A stretch of 43,535 nucleotides of DNA. It comes from an uncultured archaeon (GTDB taxonomy: Archaea > Thermoproteota > Nitrososphaeria_A > Caldarchaeales > Wolframiiraptoraceae). Each line of letters begins with the position of its first letter. Within the stretch, counting starts at the first letter, position 1. Below are positions 7,713 to 15,771 of the stretch, one piece after another. The notes below the pieces were generated by a model, which saw nothing but the letters and a program-made list of their open reading frames with translations, searched no databases and had not been told where the DNA came from. The translations under genes and the position numbers were made by a program. The stretch lies in assembly GCA_938083505.1 (NCBI GenBank), contig CALKCF010000008.1:1-43535 (forward strand). Reading direction: 5' to 3'.

Positions 7713-9071
7713 GTGATATTTATTCCAGCGGTTAGTGGAGGTTCACAAAGCATAAATGAGAAAGTCGAGCTTATACACATAAAAGATCTGAAACCCGCAG
7801 TCTATATGGACATTAGAGAAGTGCTGTCGTCTTATACAAAAATATTAAGCACTGATATGGTGAACCGCCCGGTGGTTGTGGATGAAAACACTAAAGTGGT
7901 TCTTGAGGGGTATGAAACCTTCTATGCATTGGATCTTCTTTCAGTTGAAAAAATCCCCGTCATAAAAGTCAACCTATATAACATAAAGCTAATATCCCTG
8001 CAACCTAACCTAAACCCGGTAACTGCAAAGTCCATAATAGATGCTGGAGTCAAGGGGCCTAAACTGCCACCAAAAAGTTTCAAAGTTTTAGTTGAAATCC
8101 CTGAGATCAATGTTTCCTTAAAGGATTTGCTTCCATCGCCGGAAAAGGACGTTCGTGTTCTAAAGGTTTACAATAGCGTTTTGGAGCTACTCTATAAGGG
8201 CTGGCCTACGCCCCTGGTTAAGCTGAATTCTTTGTCAAACGATAAACGAAGTGTTTGGGCTAAGCTTGAAGGGTATAACCCGCTTAGCAACAGCGTAAAG
8301 GACAGGATAGGCTGGTCAATGCTCATGGACGCTTTAGATCGAGGAGAGTTAATGGAGATACTCTACGAGGCCACATCCACAAACACTGGAATAGCCCTAA
8401 CATCCATAGCTAACACCTTAGGGATTAAAGCTAAGCTTTTCATACCAAAGACTATTCAGAAGGTAAGCGACATCTACCTAAAGGTTTTAGGCGCAGAGAT
8501 TGTTAGACTTCCTGTAGGGTTGACGGTTGAGGCTATAGACCAAGTGAACTCCGAGGCAAAAGAACATAAGGCTATGCATCTGAATCAGTTTGAAAACGAC
8601 GCCAACCTTAAGGTCCACTTGAAATACACAGCCAAAGAGCTCGATGAGCAGCTTCTAAGTGTAGGATTAAAGCCCACTGTTATAATTGGTGGTTTAGGCA
8701 CCTCAGGCCACATGAGTGCCATATCTATCTACTTCAAGAACAAGTATGGAGATAGTGTGAAGATTGTTGGGGTTCAACCAGCACCAAACGAGGTGATCCC
8801 CGGAATAAGGAGAATAGAGACGGGAATGAAATGGTTCCATTGGACATCCTTCGACGAGATTGTAGATGTTACACAAAGGGAGGCAGTAGAAGCTGCCATC
8901 AACATTGCAAGGAGTGAGGGGCTACTAATAGGGTTAAGTGCCGGTGCCGTTGTACATGCATTCACCAAAATCTCACGTGACGGGGGTGTATACGTCCTAG
9001 TATTTCCCGACACAGGCTATAAGTACGCGGAACAATTTGAAAACTACTTTGCAAATCTTCAAAAAAAGTAG
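7713..9071 (+). CDS. O-phosphoserine sulfhydrylase with N-terminal SerK/ParB-like domain
   Basis: Residues about 150-452 form a PLP-dependent cysteine synthase of the O-phosphoserine type known from Aeropyrum pernix: PLP lysine in SNSVKDR (K196), TSTNTG substrate loop (221-226), HLNQFENDAN, GLGTSGHMSA phosphate-binding region, and the IPGIRRIETG motif whose arginine recognises phosphoserine. It would make cysteine from O-phosphoserine and sulfide or a sulfur carrier. Residues about 15-140 resemble the ParB/sulfiredoxin-fold serine kinase SerK, ending in the family-like LPPKSF…VSLKDLL segment. However, the DGHHR-like active-site motif reads EGYET and the catalytic glutamate position appears to be a valine, so kinase activity is doubtful. 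The GTG start is uncertain. A MoeB-like E1 gene follows 15 bases later. Confidence 0.88.
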   Translation: MIFIPAVSGGSQSINEKVELIHIKDLKPAVYMDIREVLSSYTKILSTDMVNRPVVVDENTKVVLEGYETFYALDLLSVEKIPVIKVNLYNIKLISLQPNLNPVTAKSIIDAGVKGPKLPPKSFKVLVEIPEINVSLKDLLPSPEKDVRVLKVYNSVLELLYKGWPTPLVKLNSLSNDKRSVWAKLEGYNPLSNSVKDRIGWSMLMDALDRGELMEILYEATSTNTGIALTSIANTLGIKAKLFIPKTIQKVSDIYLKVLGAEIVRLPVGLTVEAIDQVNSEAKEHKAMHLNQFENDANLKVHLKYTAKELDEQLLSVGLKPTVIIGGLGTSGHMSAISIYFKNKYGDSVKIVGVQPAPNEVIPGIRRIETGMKWFHWTSFDEIVDVTQREAVEAAINIARSEGLLIGLSAGAVVHAFTKISRDGGVYVLVFPDTGYKYAEQFENYFANLQKK

Positions 9072-9086
9072 AAGGGGAAAAGTGCA

Positions 9087-10133
9087 TTGAACGTTGATAT
9101 ACCCTTCGACCCCCAAATCTTTTATAGCAGACAAATAGTTCTCCGAGAGCTTGGACCACAAGGACAGAAAAAGCTAAAACAGTCCAGGGTTGCGATCATC
9201 GGAGTAGGCGGGCTCGGCAGCGTATCAGCACTTTACCTTGCCTTGGCAGGCGTGGGCTTCTTGAGGCTCATAGATCAAGACACTGTCGAGTTACATAACT
9301 TACATCGACAAGTTTTATATTCTCTGGAAAACCTTCGATATCCTAAGGTTGAGGCAGCCGCAAAAAGGATAAGGGACCTAAATCCGAACGTGGAAGTGGA
9401 GCCTATTCCGGAAAACATCCGAACAGACAATGTCGAAGAGTTGATTAAGGATGTGGACGTGGTTGTTGACGGATTGGACAACATAAGGACACGATACCTT
9501 CTCAATCGTGCGTGCGCTAAACATCGCATACCATACGTTTTCGGAGCGGCAATAGGTTTGGAGGGGAACCTATCAGTTTTTGCTCCACCTGAAACACCAT
9601 GTCTCGAATGTGTGTTCCCAAATTTCAAAGACGAAGAATTGCCGACATGTGACGTTAGAGGCGTACTTGGTTCAACAACAGGGATAATCGGCACCTTACA
9701 AGCCATGGAAACTATTAAGCTTCTAGCAAACATCGGCGAAACCTTGAAAGGTAAATTGCTTGTTTGCGATTTCGAAAACATGTATTTCGTCAAGTTAGAC
9801 ATCCCCAAGAGGTCGGACTGTCCTGTTTGTCAAGGTGTGACGACTGAAAAGTCACACATCAGTGAGCGACTGGCATGGTTATGCGGCCATAAAACCGTCA
9901 ACATTAATCCTTCCCGCCCTATGCTTCTTGATCTAGAAAGAATCTATGAAAAACTAGAAAAACGCTTTAAAATACTACTAAAGTCCTCCTTAGCCATAGT
10001 GTTTGAATTTTACGGTGGTGTTGAGGTTAGCTTATTCAAAAATGGAAGGATGCTCATCAAAAACGTTGAGGATGAAGAAAATGCATTAAAAATCTACAAA
10101 AGCATAATGAACGAATTGATAGTAGAGGTTTAA
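9087..10133 (+). CDS. MoeB/ThiF/HesA-family E1-like adenylyltransferase
   Basis: This enzyme adenylates the C-terminal glycine of a ubiquitin-like sulfur carrier (ThiS/MoaD/CysO type). The Rossmann motif GVGGLGS is at 39-45, the ATP site D-Q-D-T-V-E-L-H-N-L-H-R-Q at 63-75, the catalytic cysteine at C188 (TCDVRGVLGSTTG), and the zinc cysteines are CLEC (172, 175) and CPVC (245, 248). Residues about 255-348 form an extra C-terminal domain beyond the usual ~250-residue core. The start is TTG at 9087. It lies 15 bases after the sulfhydrylase, so the pair may deliver sulfur for cysteine as CysO-CysM-MoeZ do in mycobacteria. No sulfur carrier gene is in the window. Confidence 0.88.
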   Translation: MNVDIPFDPQIFYSRQIVLRELGPQGQKKLKQSRVAIIGVGGLGSVSALYLALAGVGFLRLIDQDTVELHNLHRQVLYSLENLRYPKVEAAAKRIRDLNPNVEVEPIPENIRTDNVEELIKDVDVVVDGLDNIRTRYLLNRACAKHRIPYVFGAAIGLEGNLSVFAPPETPCLECVFPNFKDEELPTCDVRGVLGSTTGIIGTLQAMETIKLLANIGETLKGKLLVCDFENMYFVKLDIPKRSDCPVCQGVTTEKSHISERLAWLCGHKTVNINPSRPMLLDLERIYEKLEKRFKILLKSSLAIVFEFYGGVEVSLFKNGRMLIKNVEDEENALKIYKSIMNELIVEV

Positions 10134-10747
10134 CGCATTTTCTGAACAATTTTTAAGGTAGTTTTTGTTTAATTCTTACCTTAGTAATGAAAGAATTTCC
10201 AATCCTAAAACGCGGGTTAATGGAGTACCCTCCAACTACCTTCCTTGTATGAAAACATTCATGACGGCTTTTCTCTTTCGTTTACTTTGCCGACCAAAAT
10301 TCCGCAAGCTTCAATTTAAACCTAAACATACCGTCTAAAGCTTCTTCTTAATCTTCAAGATCATAAACTACCTCCAAACCCCAAACATGATGTACCAATT
10401 TTAATTTAACGTTGCTGTGTCTGCACAAATATCTGCAGCTTGTTCTATAAATTCTATCAAATCATTTGCTTTCTTAGGTTATGCTTGTCGGCAATCACGA
10501 CGGACATTATACATAATGTATTAAAAAATGAAGACAGTCCGGTATTTTCTTGAAATAATCACGAACTCCTTGCTGATACCGACTGCTGTTGAACGTGTGC
10601 AAGTTTTCAACGAATTTCTTGCTAATTTTTCAGAAAATGTCATACTCTTTTCCTATATTAAATAATCGATGTGTGGCGCACGCCCTCCTCCCCCTGTGCG
10701 CGTATAATGTAAAACAGACGTGTTAGTTGTCGAGTTTATCAATACGT
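10134..10747. other. 614-bp gap without an intact gene
   Basis: No convincing reading frame. The sequence is AT-rich with short interrupted frames on both strands, most suggestive on the minus strand between about 10200 and 10640, which could be a decayed gene. No inverted terminal repeats or recognisable transposase motif were found. A small GC-rich hairpin near 10676-10701 is listed separately. Confidence 0.3.
10676..10701. terminator. GC hairpin between convergent genes
   Basis: GCGCAC and GTGCGC form a 6-bp stem around a pyrimidine-rich loop. It sits about 50 bp beyond the stop of the minus-strand GH130 gene. It may act in termination or mRNA 3'-end stability, but no clear T tract follows on that strand. 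Confidence 0.25.
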
Positions 10748-12670
10748 TTAGAGTTCTGCGAATATTTCGTTTATTGTTGCTGTGGCCACACACACATATG
10801 TGTCGGCAGCGCCATAGTATAGGAATATTCTATTATCTCGAACAACAGCTCCACATGGGAAGACGACATTTTTTACGTATCCCTCTCTTTCGTAAGATGC
10901 TTCTGGAGACAGAAGCGTCGTGGTTGTTCTGGCTATAACCTTCTCCGGTTTCTTAAGGTCTAAAAGTGCTGCGCCAACATGATAGAAGTTATCGTGGGAG
11001 ACACCATGATAGAAGATTAACCAACCCTTTTCTGTCCTGATTGGCGGTGTAGCCAAACCCACTTTCTTCCCATCCCACATTCCAACCCTTGATGCAAGCA
11101 AGCTGTGTGAGACAAGCATCGTCGGATCAACGGTCTCCAATGAGTCAATGTAATCGTAGGTTACGTTTATGCCGCCAGCTCTGTGTATGTAGAAATACTT
11201 CCCGTTTATGGGCTCTGGTATGATGCATGCATTTTTATCGTCTATGCCAGGCGGAGAGATTATCTTGGGCCTTGACCACTTCCAGTCCCGATTAAGGAAG
11301 TCATTTATCTTGATGGAAGTCACAGCAACCTTTGGCGGGTTAACGTTGTCGTAGGCAGTATAGAACATGTAAAGCTTATCTCCGACTTTCACGATTCTTG
11401 GGTCTTCGCATCCTGAATGGCCTGGTGTAGCCTTTCTCTCAAAAGGCTCCCTCGGAACATAAATTGGCTCATCTAAAATTTCTTCAATTGTGAAACCGTC
11501 GCTGGTTATTGCCAGACCTATCGTGGAAGTTTTATCCTGCGAGAGGGCTCTAAAGAGTATATAGATCTGGTCTTCAAGTTCTATAGCAGCCGGATTGAAG
11601 GTTGCGATGCTCCGCCACTCAAAGCGCCTGTCAGGCGAGATTATAGGGTTTTTAGCATACCTTTTAAATACCGATTTCAGACCACTTTTGAGAATTCTCT
11701 TGATGTGGCTCAATCTTGCTGTGGCTAAGCAACAGACGGTGTCGGCAGCCCCATAATAAAGCCTTATCCAGTCCTTATGCCTTATGACCGAGGATGGGAA
11801 GACAACCTTTGGGATGTGACCGTAAACCTCGTACACCTCTTCGGGAACCATAAAGGGATAATGGGTTTTGGCTATAATTCTACGCGGATCATCAAGGTCA
11901 AGGAGCAGAGCTTCAACACCGAAAACTCTTTCCGTGGGCGATTCTGAAAAATAGTTTTGGATGTAAGAGTATATGAGGAGCCAGCCCTCTTCTACTTCTA
12001 TAGGTGGAGCACCGACTTCAATATGATCCCTCGGCGATCGTCTAGGATCGGGTCTCAACGTCCAGCTCATAAATTCCCTATACCACTCCTCCATCTCAGT
12101 GTACCAGAGCGATGGGTCATCGCCAAGTTGGGCTACGCATATGTAGGCCGGCGGCCTGTCTGTGTGAACTGTCAGAATCGCCGTAAGCTTTCCGTTTATT
12201 CGTTTTGGGAAAAGCGCCATAGCCTTCGCGTTAAAAGGTGTGACAAGATATTTTCCCTCAATCTTTTCTAGATCCCTGCTCACGGCAACTCCAACCCTTA
12301 TCCCTTCGGCCTTAGGTGGCAGGCTGGATATCGCCGTGTAGAAAATGTAGTACTTTCCATCTATGTACGTCACTCGAGGATCCTCGCATCCGAATCTTTC
12401 CCATTCCATTTCCGGGTATATGAAGCATCGTCGTTCACCGAAGTGCACACCGTCTTTGCTTACGGCAATCCCTATTGAGCTGAAGCTTGACCCTTGCTTC
12501 TTCAGGAGGTCAGAAGAAGAAATTGCACGGTAAAGCATATAATACTTGCCGCCTCTCTGAATAACCGCCGGATTGAATGTGGCGTATGCCTCCCACGAGT
12601 TCTCTCTTACAGGAAGCAGGATCGGATTCTCATCACTACGACTAATCATAATGATTGCCTTAAATTTCAT
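10748..12670 (-). CDS. tandem double-domain GH130 protein (glycoside phosphorylase family)
   Basis: GH130 enzymes are five-bladed beta-propellers that phosphorolyse or hydrolyse beta-mannosides and related sugars. This 640-residue protein is two GH130 domains end to end. Domain 1 (about 10-310) has TFNPAVI, the GCEDPRV motif with the proposed catalytic Asp, and YYIFYTA. Domain 2 (about 330-640) repeats ATFNPAAI, GCEDPRI and LYMFYTAYDN, and both end in the LYYGAAD motif. A single domain is normally about 300-350 residues, so this is a fusion or internal duplication. The partner gene at 12686-13750 encodes a third copy most like domain 2. No signal peptide is seen, so cytoplasmic action is likely. 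The exact substrate is unknown. Confidence 0.88.
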   Translation of the reverse strand: MKFKAIIMISRSDENPILLPVRENSWEAYATFNPAVIQRGGKYYMLYRAISSSDLLKKQGSSFSSIGIAVSKDGVHFGERRCFIYPEMEWERFGCEDPRVTYIDGKYYIFYTAISSLPPKAEGIRVGVAVSRDLEKIEGKYLVTPFNAKAMALFPKRINGKLTAILTVHTDRPPAYICVAQLGDDPSLWYTEMEEWYREFMSWTLRPDPRRSPRDHIEVGAPPIEVEEGWLLIYSYIQNYFSESPTERVFGVEALLLDLDDPRRIIAKTHYPFMVPEEVYEVYGHIPKVVFPSSVIRHKDWIRLYYGAADTVCCLATARLSHIKRILKSGLKSVFKRYAKNPIISPDRRFEWRSIATFNPAAIELEDQIYILFRALSQDKTSTIGLAITSDGFTIEEILDEPIYVPREPFERKATPGHSGCEDPRIVKVGDKLYMFYTAYDNVNPPKVAVTSIKINDFLNRDWKWSRPKIISPPGIDDKNACIIPEPINGKYFYIHRAGGINVTYDYIDSLETVDPTMLVSHSLLASRVGMWDGKKVGLATPPIRTEKGWLIFYHGVSHDNFYHVGAALLDLKKPEKVIARTTTTLLSPEASYEREGYVKNVVFPCGAVVRDNRIFLYYGAADTYVCVATATINEIFAEL

Positions 12671-12685
12671 TAACTATTCAAACAT

Positions 12686-13750
12686 TTAAACATAATTTCT
12701 CCGCTCCCTCAGTAAAAGTTCAACAAGCTCTGTTATATTTCCTCTTGCAACGCAAACGTAGTTATCTGCAGCTCCATAGTAAACCAGTAGATCGTCATCT
12801 TTTACAACGGCACCAGTTACGTATATCACGCCAGGCTTGAATCCTTCATGCTCGTATTTCTCCGTAGGCTCCAGCACAGGATACTTACTTACAGCTATGA
12901 TTTGTCTTGGATCCTGCAGATCCAAAAGCATCATGCCCACTTTATATTTGCCGGGCTCCTTGGTATCTGCCGCATGGTAGAGGAGAAACCATCCCTCCGC
13001 GGTTTCTAGGGGTGGAGCTGCCACCCCCCTCACATACCCTTCCCAGAAATGTCTCCAAAGGATGCGGCCTTCATCGAAGATGCTCCGTATATAAAAGCCC
13101 TCAGCAACCTCAAGGGAGTCGAGAAACTCAATCTGTAAAGTCGGTGACAGACTATGTAGGATCGCATACTTACCCTTGAACTTTTTAGGAAACAAAACCC
13201 AGTTTTTGTGAGATTCCCCTGGAGGTGAAATAATCCTAGGCTTAGCCCAACGCCACCTTTTATCGAGGAAGTCCTCAACGCTTATTGAGGTTAAAGCCAC
13301 TCCTAGATTTAAACCGTCATAAGCCGCATACAGCATATAAAGCATACCTTCGTCCTCTACGTGAACAATTCTGGGATCCTCGGCGCCTATAAACGAGCCG
13401 CCTGAGGCGCTCATCAACGGACAAAACATGTTTTCAACCCTATGCTCGTAAACAGGATAGTCGAGTCGTTTGATAATTTCAAAACCATCAACGCTCGAAG
13501 CATAACCTAATCGTGAAACCAGATCATCACCGATAGCCCTATATAAAAGGTGAACCCTACCATCAACATAGACCGCTCCAGGATTAAACGTCTGTCTGCT
13601 CTCCCACCAGAAACCCTCTCTAGGTGAAATTATAGGGTTAAAAGAATACTTCTTAAAGATCTGCAAAAAACCAGCGGAACTACATCCAAGCATACTGTCC
13701 CTACAAACATTAATTAAAACAAAAGGTAAATATAAACCGATATTTGTCAT
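12686..13750 (-). CDS. GH130 family glycoside phosphorylase/hydrolase
   Basis: A single GH130 domain of 354 residues: QTFNPGAV (substrate pocket), RAIGDDLVSRLGYA, GAEDPRIV with the proposed catalytic Asp, MLYAAYDG, PPGESHKN, PPLETAEGWFLLYHAAD, and the terminal LLVYYGAADNYVCVA. The N-terminal ~25 residues before FKKYSFNPIISP look non-conserved, so translation may start at the internal Met near residue 20. It lies 15 bases upstream of the tandem GH130 gene, so the two form an operon, probably acting on an oligosaccharide or on intracellular mannan-like polymer or solute. No transporter is adjacent. Confidence 0.88.
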   Translation of the reverse strand: MTNIGLYLPFVLINVCRDSMLGCSSAGFLQIFKKYSFNPIISPREGFWWESRQTFNPGAVYVDGRVHLLYRAIGDDLVSRLGYASSVDGFEIIKRLDYPVYEHRVENMFCPLMSASGGSFIGAEDPRIVHVEDEGMLYMLYAAYDGLNLGVALTSISVEDFLDKRWRWAKPRIISPPGESHKNWVLFPKKFKGKYAILHSLSPTLQIEFLDSLEVAEGFYIRSIFDEGRILWRHFWEGYVRGVAAPPLETAEGWFLLYHAADTKEPGKYKVGMMLLDLQDPRQIIAVSKYPVLEPTEKYEHEGFKPGVIYVTGAVVKDDDLLVYYGAADNYVCVARGNITELVELLLRERRNYV

Positions 13751-13893
13751 TTATAATTTTAGCAAAATTACGGACAAGAGTATTTAGGATGTAGAGGGGC
13801 ACTCAAATCTACTATCTAACATTCTGCATTTTTCAGCTGATCCTTTGTTTATAGTGTTAACCTTTGAAGAAGCTCCCATGAAACGTTAAGACT

Positions 13894-14310
13894 TTACTTT
13901 AAAATTTCATCAAAAATTTCTTCGGCTCTTCTTAGGTTTAACGTGAGGGTGTCATCGACAAACTCCATGTTTTTAATTTTTGAACTCATCGTGCATAAGC
14001 TTGATTTCTCTAACAACATTTTTTGAGACTTCTATCACAGCAATATTCTCCAAAAAGGTGTGAAGGGTGCAAAAAGAGCATTTAAACGGGCATCCTATGC
14101 TGGTGATTATCGGCACGTGACTGATGCCTTGAAACATATATTTCTCTATAGAAAGTAGGTTAAGACTTGGAACTGGAGGTTATACCTCTAATGTCCTCTA
14201 GGCAGATCTCATGATCTATTTGTATTAATAAGTTCCTTGAAGATCTCCTTGGACAACAACGCTTATGCTTCTGCATTCGCCCAAGAGGACTTCCTCCAAG
14301 AAGAGGCACT
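13894..14310 (-). pseudogene. decayed radical SAM (B12-binding type) gene
   Basis: Three pieces of one radical SAM protein can be read on the minus strand in shifted frames. At about 14068-14093 is the cluster motif GCPFKCSFC, preceded by an SLNLLSIEKYMF…VPIITS segment typical of B12-binding radical SAM proteins. In a different frame at about 13897-13968 is MEFVDDTLTLNLRRAEEIF, the conserved strand after the cluster, ending with a stop at 13894-13896. A frameshift separates them, stops interrupt the upstream part, and the whole C-terminal half is missing. It is a remnant, not a working gene. The rest of the 13751-14449 gap holds nothing else I can support. Confidence 0.75.
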
Positions 14311-14449
14311 TCAAATCCTAATCATATATGGAGGCATAGATGAGTTAGTTTCAGTAGAGTTATGCTCTGAAACCTTGCTTACAGCTCTAGCTTTATCTTT
14401 ATAGAGTTAAATAGTGGTTTAAACACTTTCATTATCTTAGTGAAATTAT

Positions 14450-14830
14450 ATGGTTGAAAAAAAGCGACCTAGATTTATAATGTGTTTCTGCACTGGTGAA
14501 TGCCCCGGATTTGCAAAGTTGGAATTATGGAAGTTTATCAACTTTGTTAGAAAAGAACTTGACGTAGAATATGCCATCATCCATCCACAACTATGTGTTG
14601 ATGACGGGGACCGCTTTTTGAAGGATTATCTTAAAGCAGGTGATAATAACGTAACTTATATTATTGGTGGATGCGATCCTAAAATGCAGAGGAAGATGTT
14701 CAAGGATGCTTTTGCCGAGAAAGGTTTAGAATTTGATAAACAGGTAATTTCGCTGGATTTGAGAAACTTGGAAACTTCAGAGGCCATGAAGAAAGTTGAA
14801 GAAGTTGTTAACAAGTTGATGGCACAGTAA
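14450..14830 (+). CDS. HdrA N-terminal-domain-like cysteine protein
   Basis: A 126-residue protein resembling the N-terminal domain of heterodisulfide reductase subunit A standing alone. Cysteines are in MCFCTGECPG (C12, C14, C18), in HPQLC (C49) and in IIGGCDPKMQ (C75), followed by helices and the conserved-looking SLDLRN strand. In HdrA this domain binds an Fe-S cluster and helps electrons pass to or from partner subunits; the flavin domain is absent here. The next gene, starting at the base after its stop codon, encodes a ferredoxin, so the pair likely forms a small electron-transfer unit. Partner enzyme unknown. Confidence 0.6.
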   Translation: MVEKKRPRFIMCFCTGECPGFAKLELWKFINFVRKELDVEYAIIHPQLCVDDGDRFLKDYLKAGDNNVTYIIGGCDPKMQRKMFKDAFAEKGLEFDKQVISLDLRNLETSEAMKKVEEVVNKLMAQ

Positions 14831-15169
14831 ATGGAGGAGGAGTCCTTGGCTTCTGAGAGTTCTCTAAATAATTCGGCGAAAAGTGAAAAACGTATCTTAA
14901 TTCCACGTGAAGAAATTCCATGGTTTCCTACAATTGATTATGAGAAATGCACTGGATGCCTTACATGTGTTAGGATCGATAAAGAGACCGGTCATGACGT
15001 CTTCGAGGTTGAGGGAAATACACCTCGTCCGGTGGTAAAGAATCCTTTTTCATGTGTTGTTGGATGCCAAACATGCGCAAAAATGTGTCCAAACAATGCA
15101 ATAACATTCCCATCAATAGATGAGTTAAGGAAGATTCTGAAAGAATTAAGACTGAAGTACTCTCAATAA
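14831..15169 (+). CDS. ferredoxin-like protein with an incomplete eight-cysteine pattern
   Basis: A 112-residue 2x[4Fe-4S]-type ferredoxin with a ~35-residue polar N-terminal extension. Motif 1 is CTGCLTC (C40, C43, C46) but lacks the usual fourth cysteine; motif 2 is CVVGCQTCAKMCP (C75, C79, C82, C86). Seven cysteines would support one [4Fe-4S] cluster and one [3Fe-4S] or otherwise ligated cluster. ATG 14831 follows the upstream stop directly, implying coupled translation with the HdrA-N-like gene. Probable role: electron carrier subunit of an oxidoreductase. The redox partner cannot be told from this region. Confidence 0.8.
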   Translation: MEEESLASESSLNNSAKSEKRILIPREEIPWFPTIDYEKCTGCLTCVRIDKETGHDVFEVEGNTPRPVVKNPFSCVVGCQTCAKMCPNNAITFPSIDELRKILKELRLKYSQ

Positions 15170-15295
15170 ATTTATACTCCTTAACTTATATAAAGTTTTA
15201 GAAATTAAGAGTAAGAAAAATATGACAGGCTCCTTGGCTCAAAAAGGCATAGGGTTTCTATAATGTCAATATTAATAAGTCATAATACCAGTCGC

Positions 15296-15712
15296 TTATA
15301 GTTTTGCTTCTTTAATTATCATTTCTGCTATTTTCTTTACGTCCGCCTCATAAATGTCGAGGGTTGGCATCTTCTGCAGATATTTTGATACGTCAATTTC
15401 GTAGTCTATTCTTTTTTCAGCCTTCTCCAAGACTTTTGAAGCGCACCTCTTTCCACACCCGTTTATGACAATATTCTTTTTTGCTTTTTCCGCAATTTCC
15501 AAGTGCGGCTTTGAGCCAGCTGCAATAGCTACTATGCAGCACATCCTACCCTTATCTAATTTGGTGAGTAGAACGCCCGCAGCATGCCCTATCTGTCCGA
15601 CATTGGCTGCTCCATCACATATCCAAATCATGTTTTCATGCTCGGCAACCTCATAGCATAATGGAAGAATTTTGGGCTGAAACGTCACACCTATTTCTCC
15701 TTTCTTTGACAT
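15296..15712 (-). CDS. DGC-domain putative zinc-binding protein
   Basis: A 138-residue protein of the DGC domain family, annotated as putative zinc-binding. The defining ICDGAANVGQIGHAAG segment (about 31-46) is followed by CCIVAIAAG and VINGCGKRCASKVLE, giving conserved cysteines at the expected places. It lies between the ferredoxin pair and a broken TauE/SafE permease gene, suggesting a link with sulfur or metal metabolism. That link is inference; the function of the family is not established. Confidence 0.8.
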   Translation of the reverse strand: MSKKGEIGVTFQPKILPLCYEVAEHENMIWICDGAANVGQIGHAAGVLLTKLDKGRMCCIVAIAAGSKPHLEIAEKAKKNIVINGCGKRCASKVLEKAEKRIDYEIDVSKYLQKMPTLDIYEADVKKIAEMIIKEAKL

Positions 15713-15771
15713 TTATATATTTCACCTTCCTAAGCTATTCCTTCAATAACTAAATAAAATTAAAGACTTAA

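Noticed and set aside
10134-10747. Insertion sequence remnant
   Set aside because: No terminal inverted repeats, target duplication or DDE/HUH transposase motif could be found; only broken frames.
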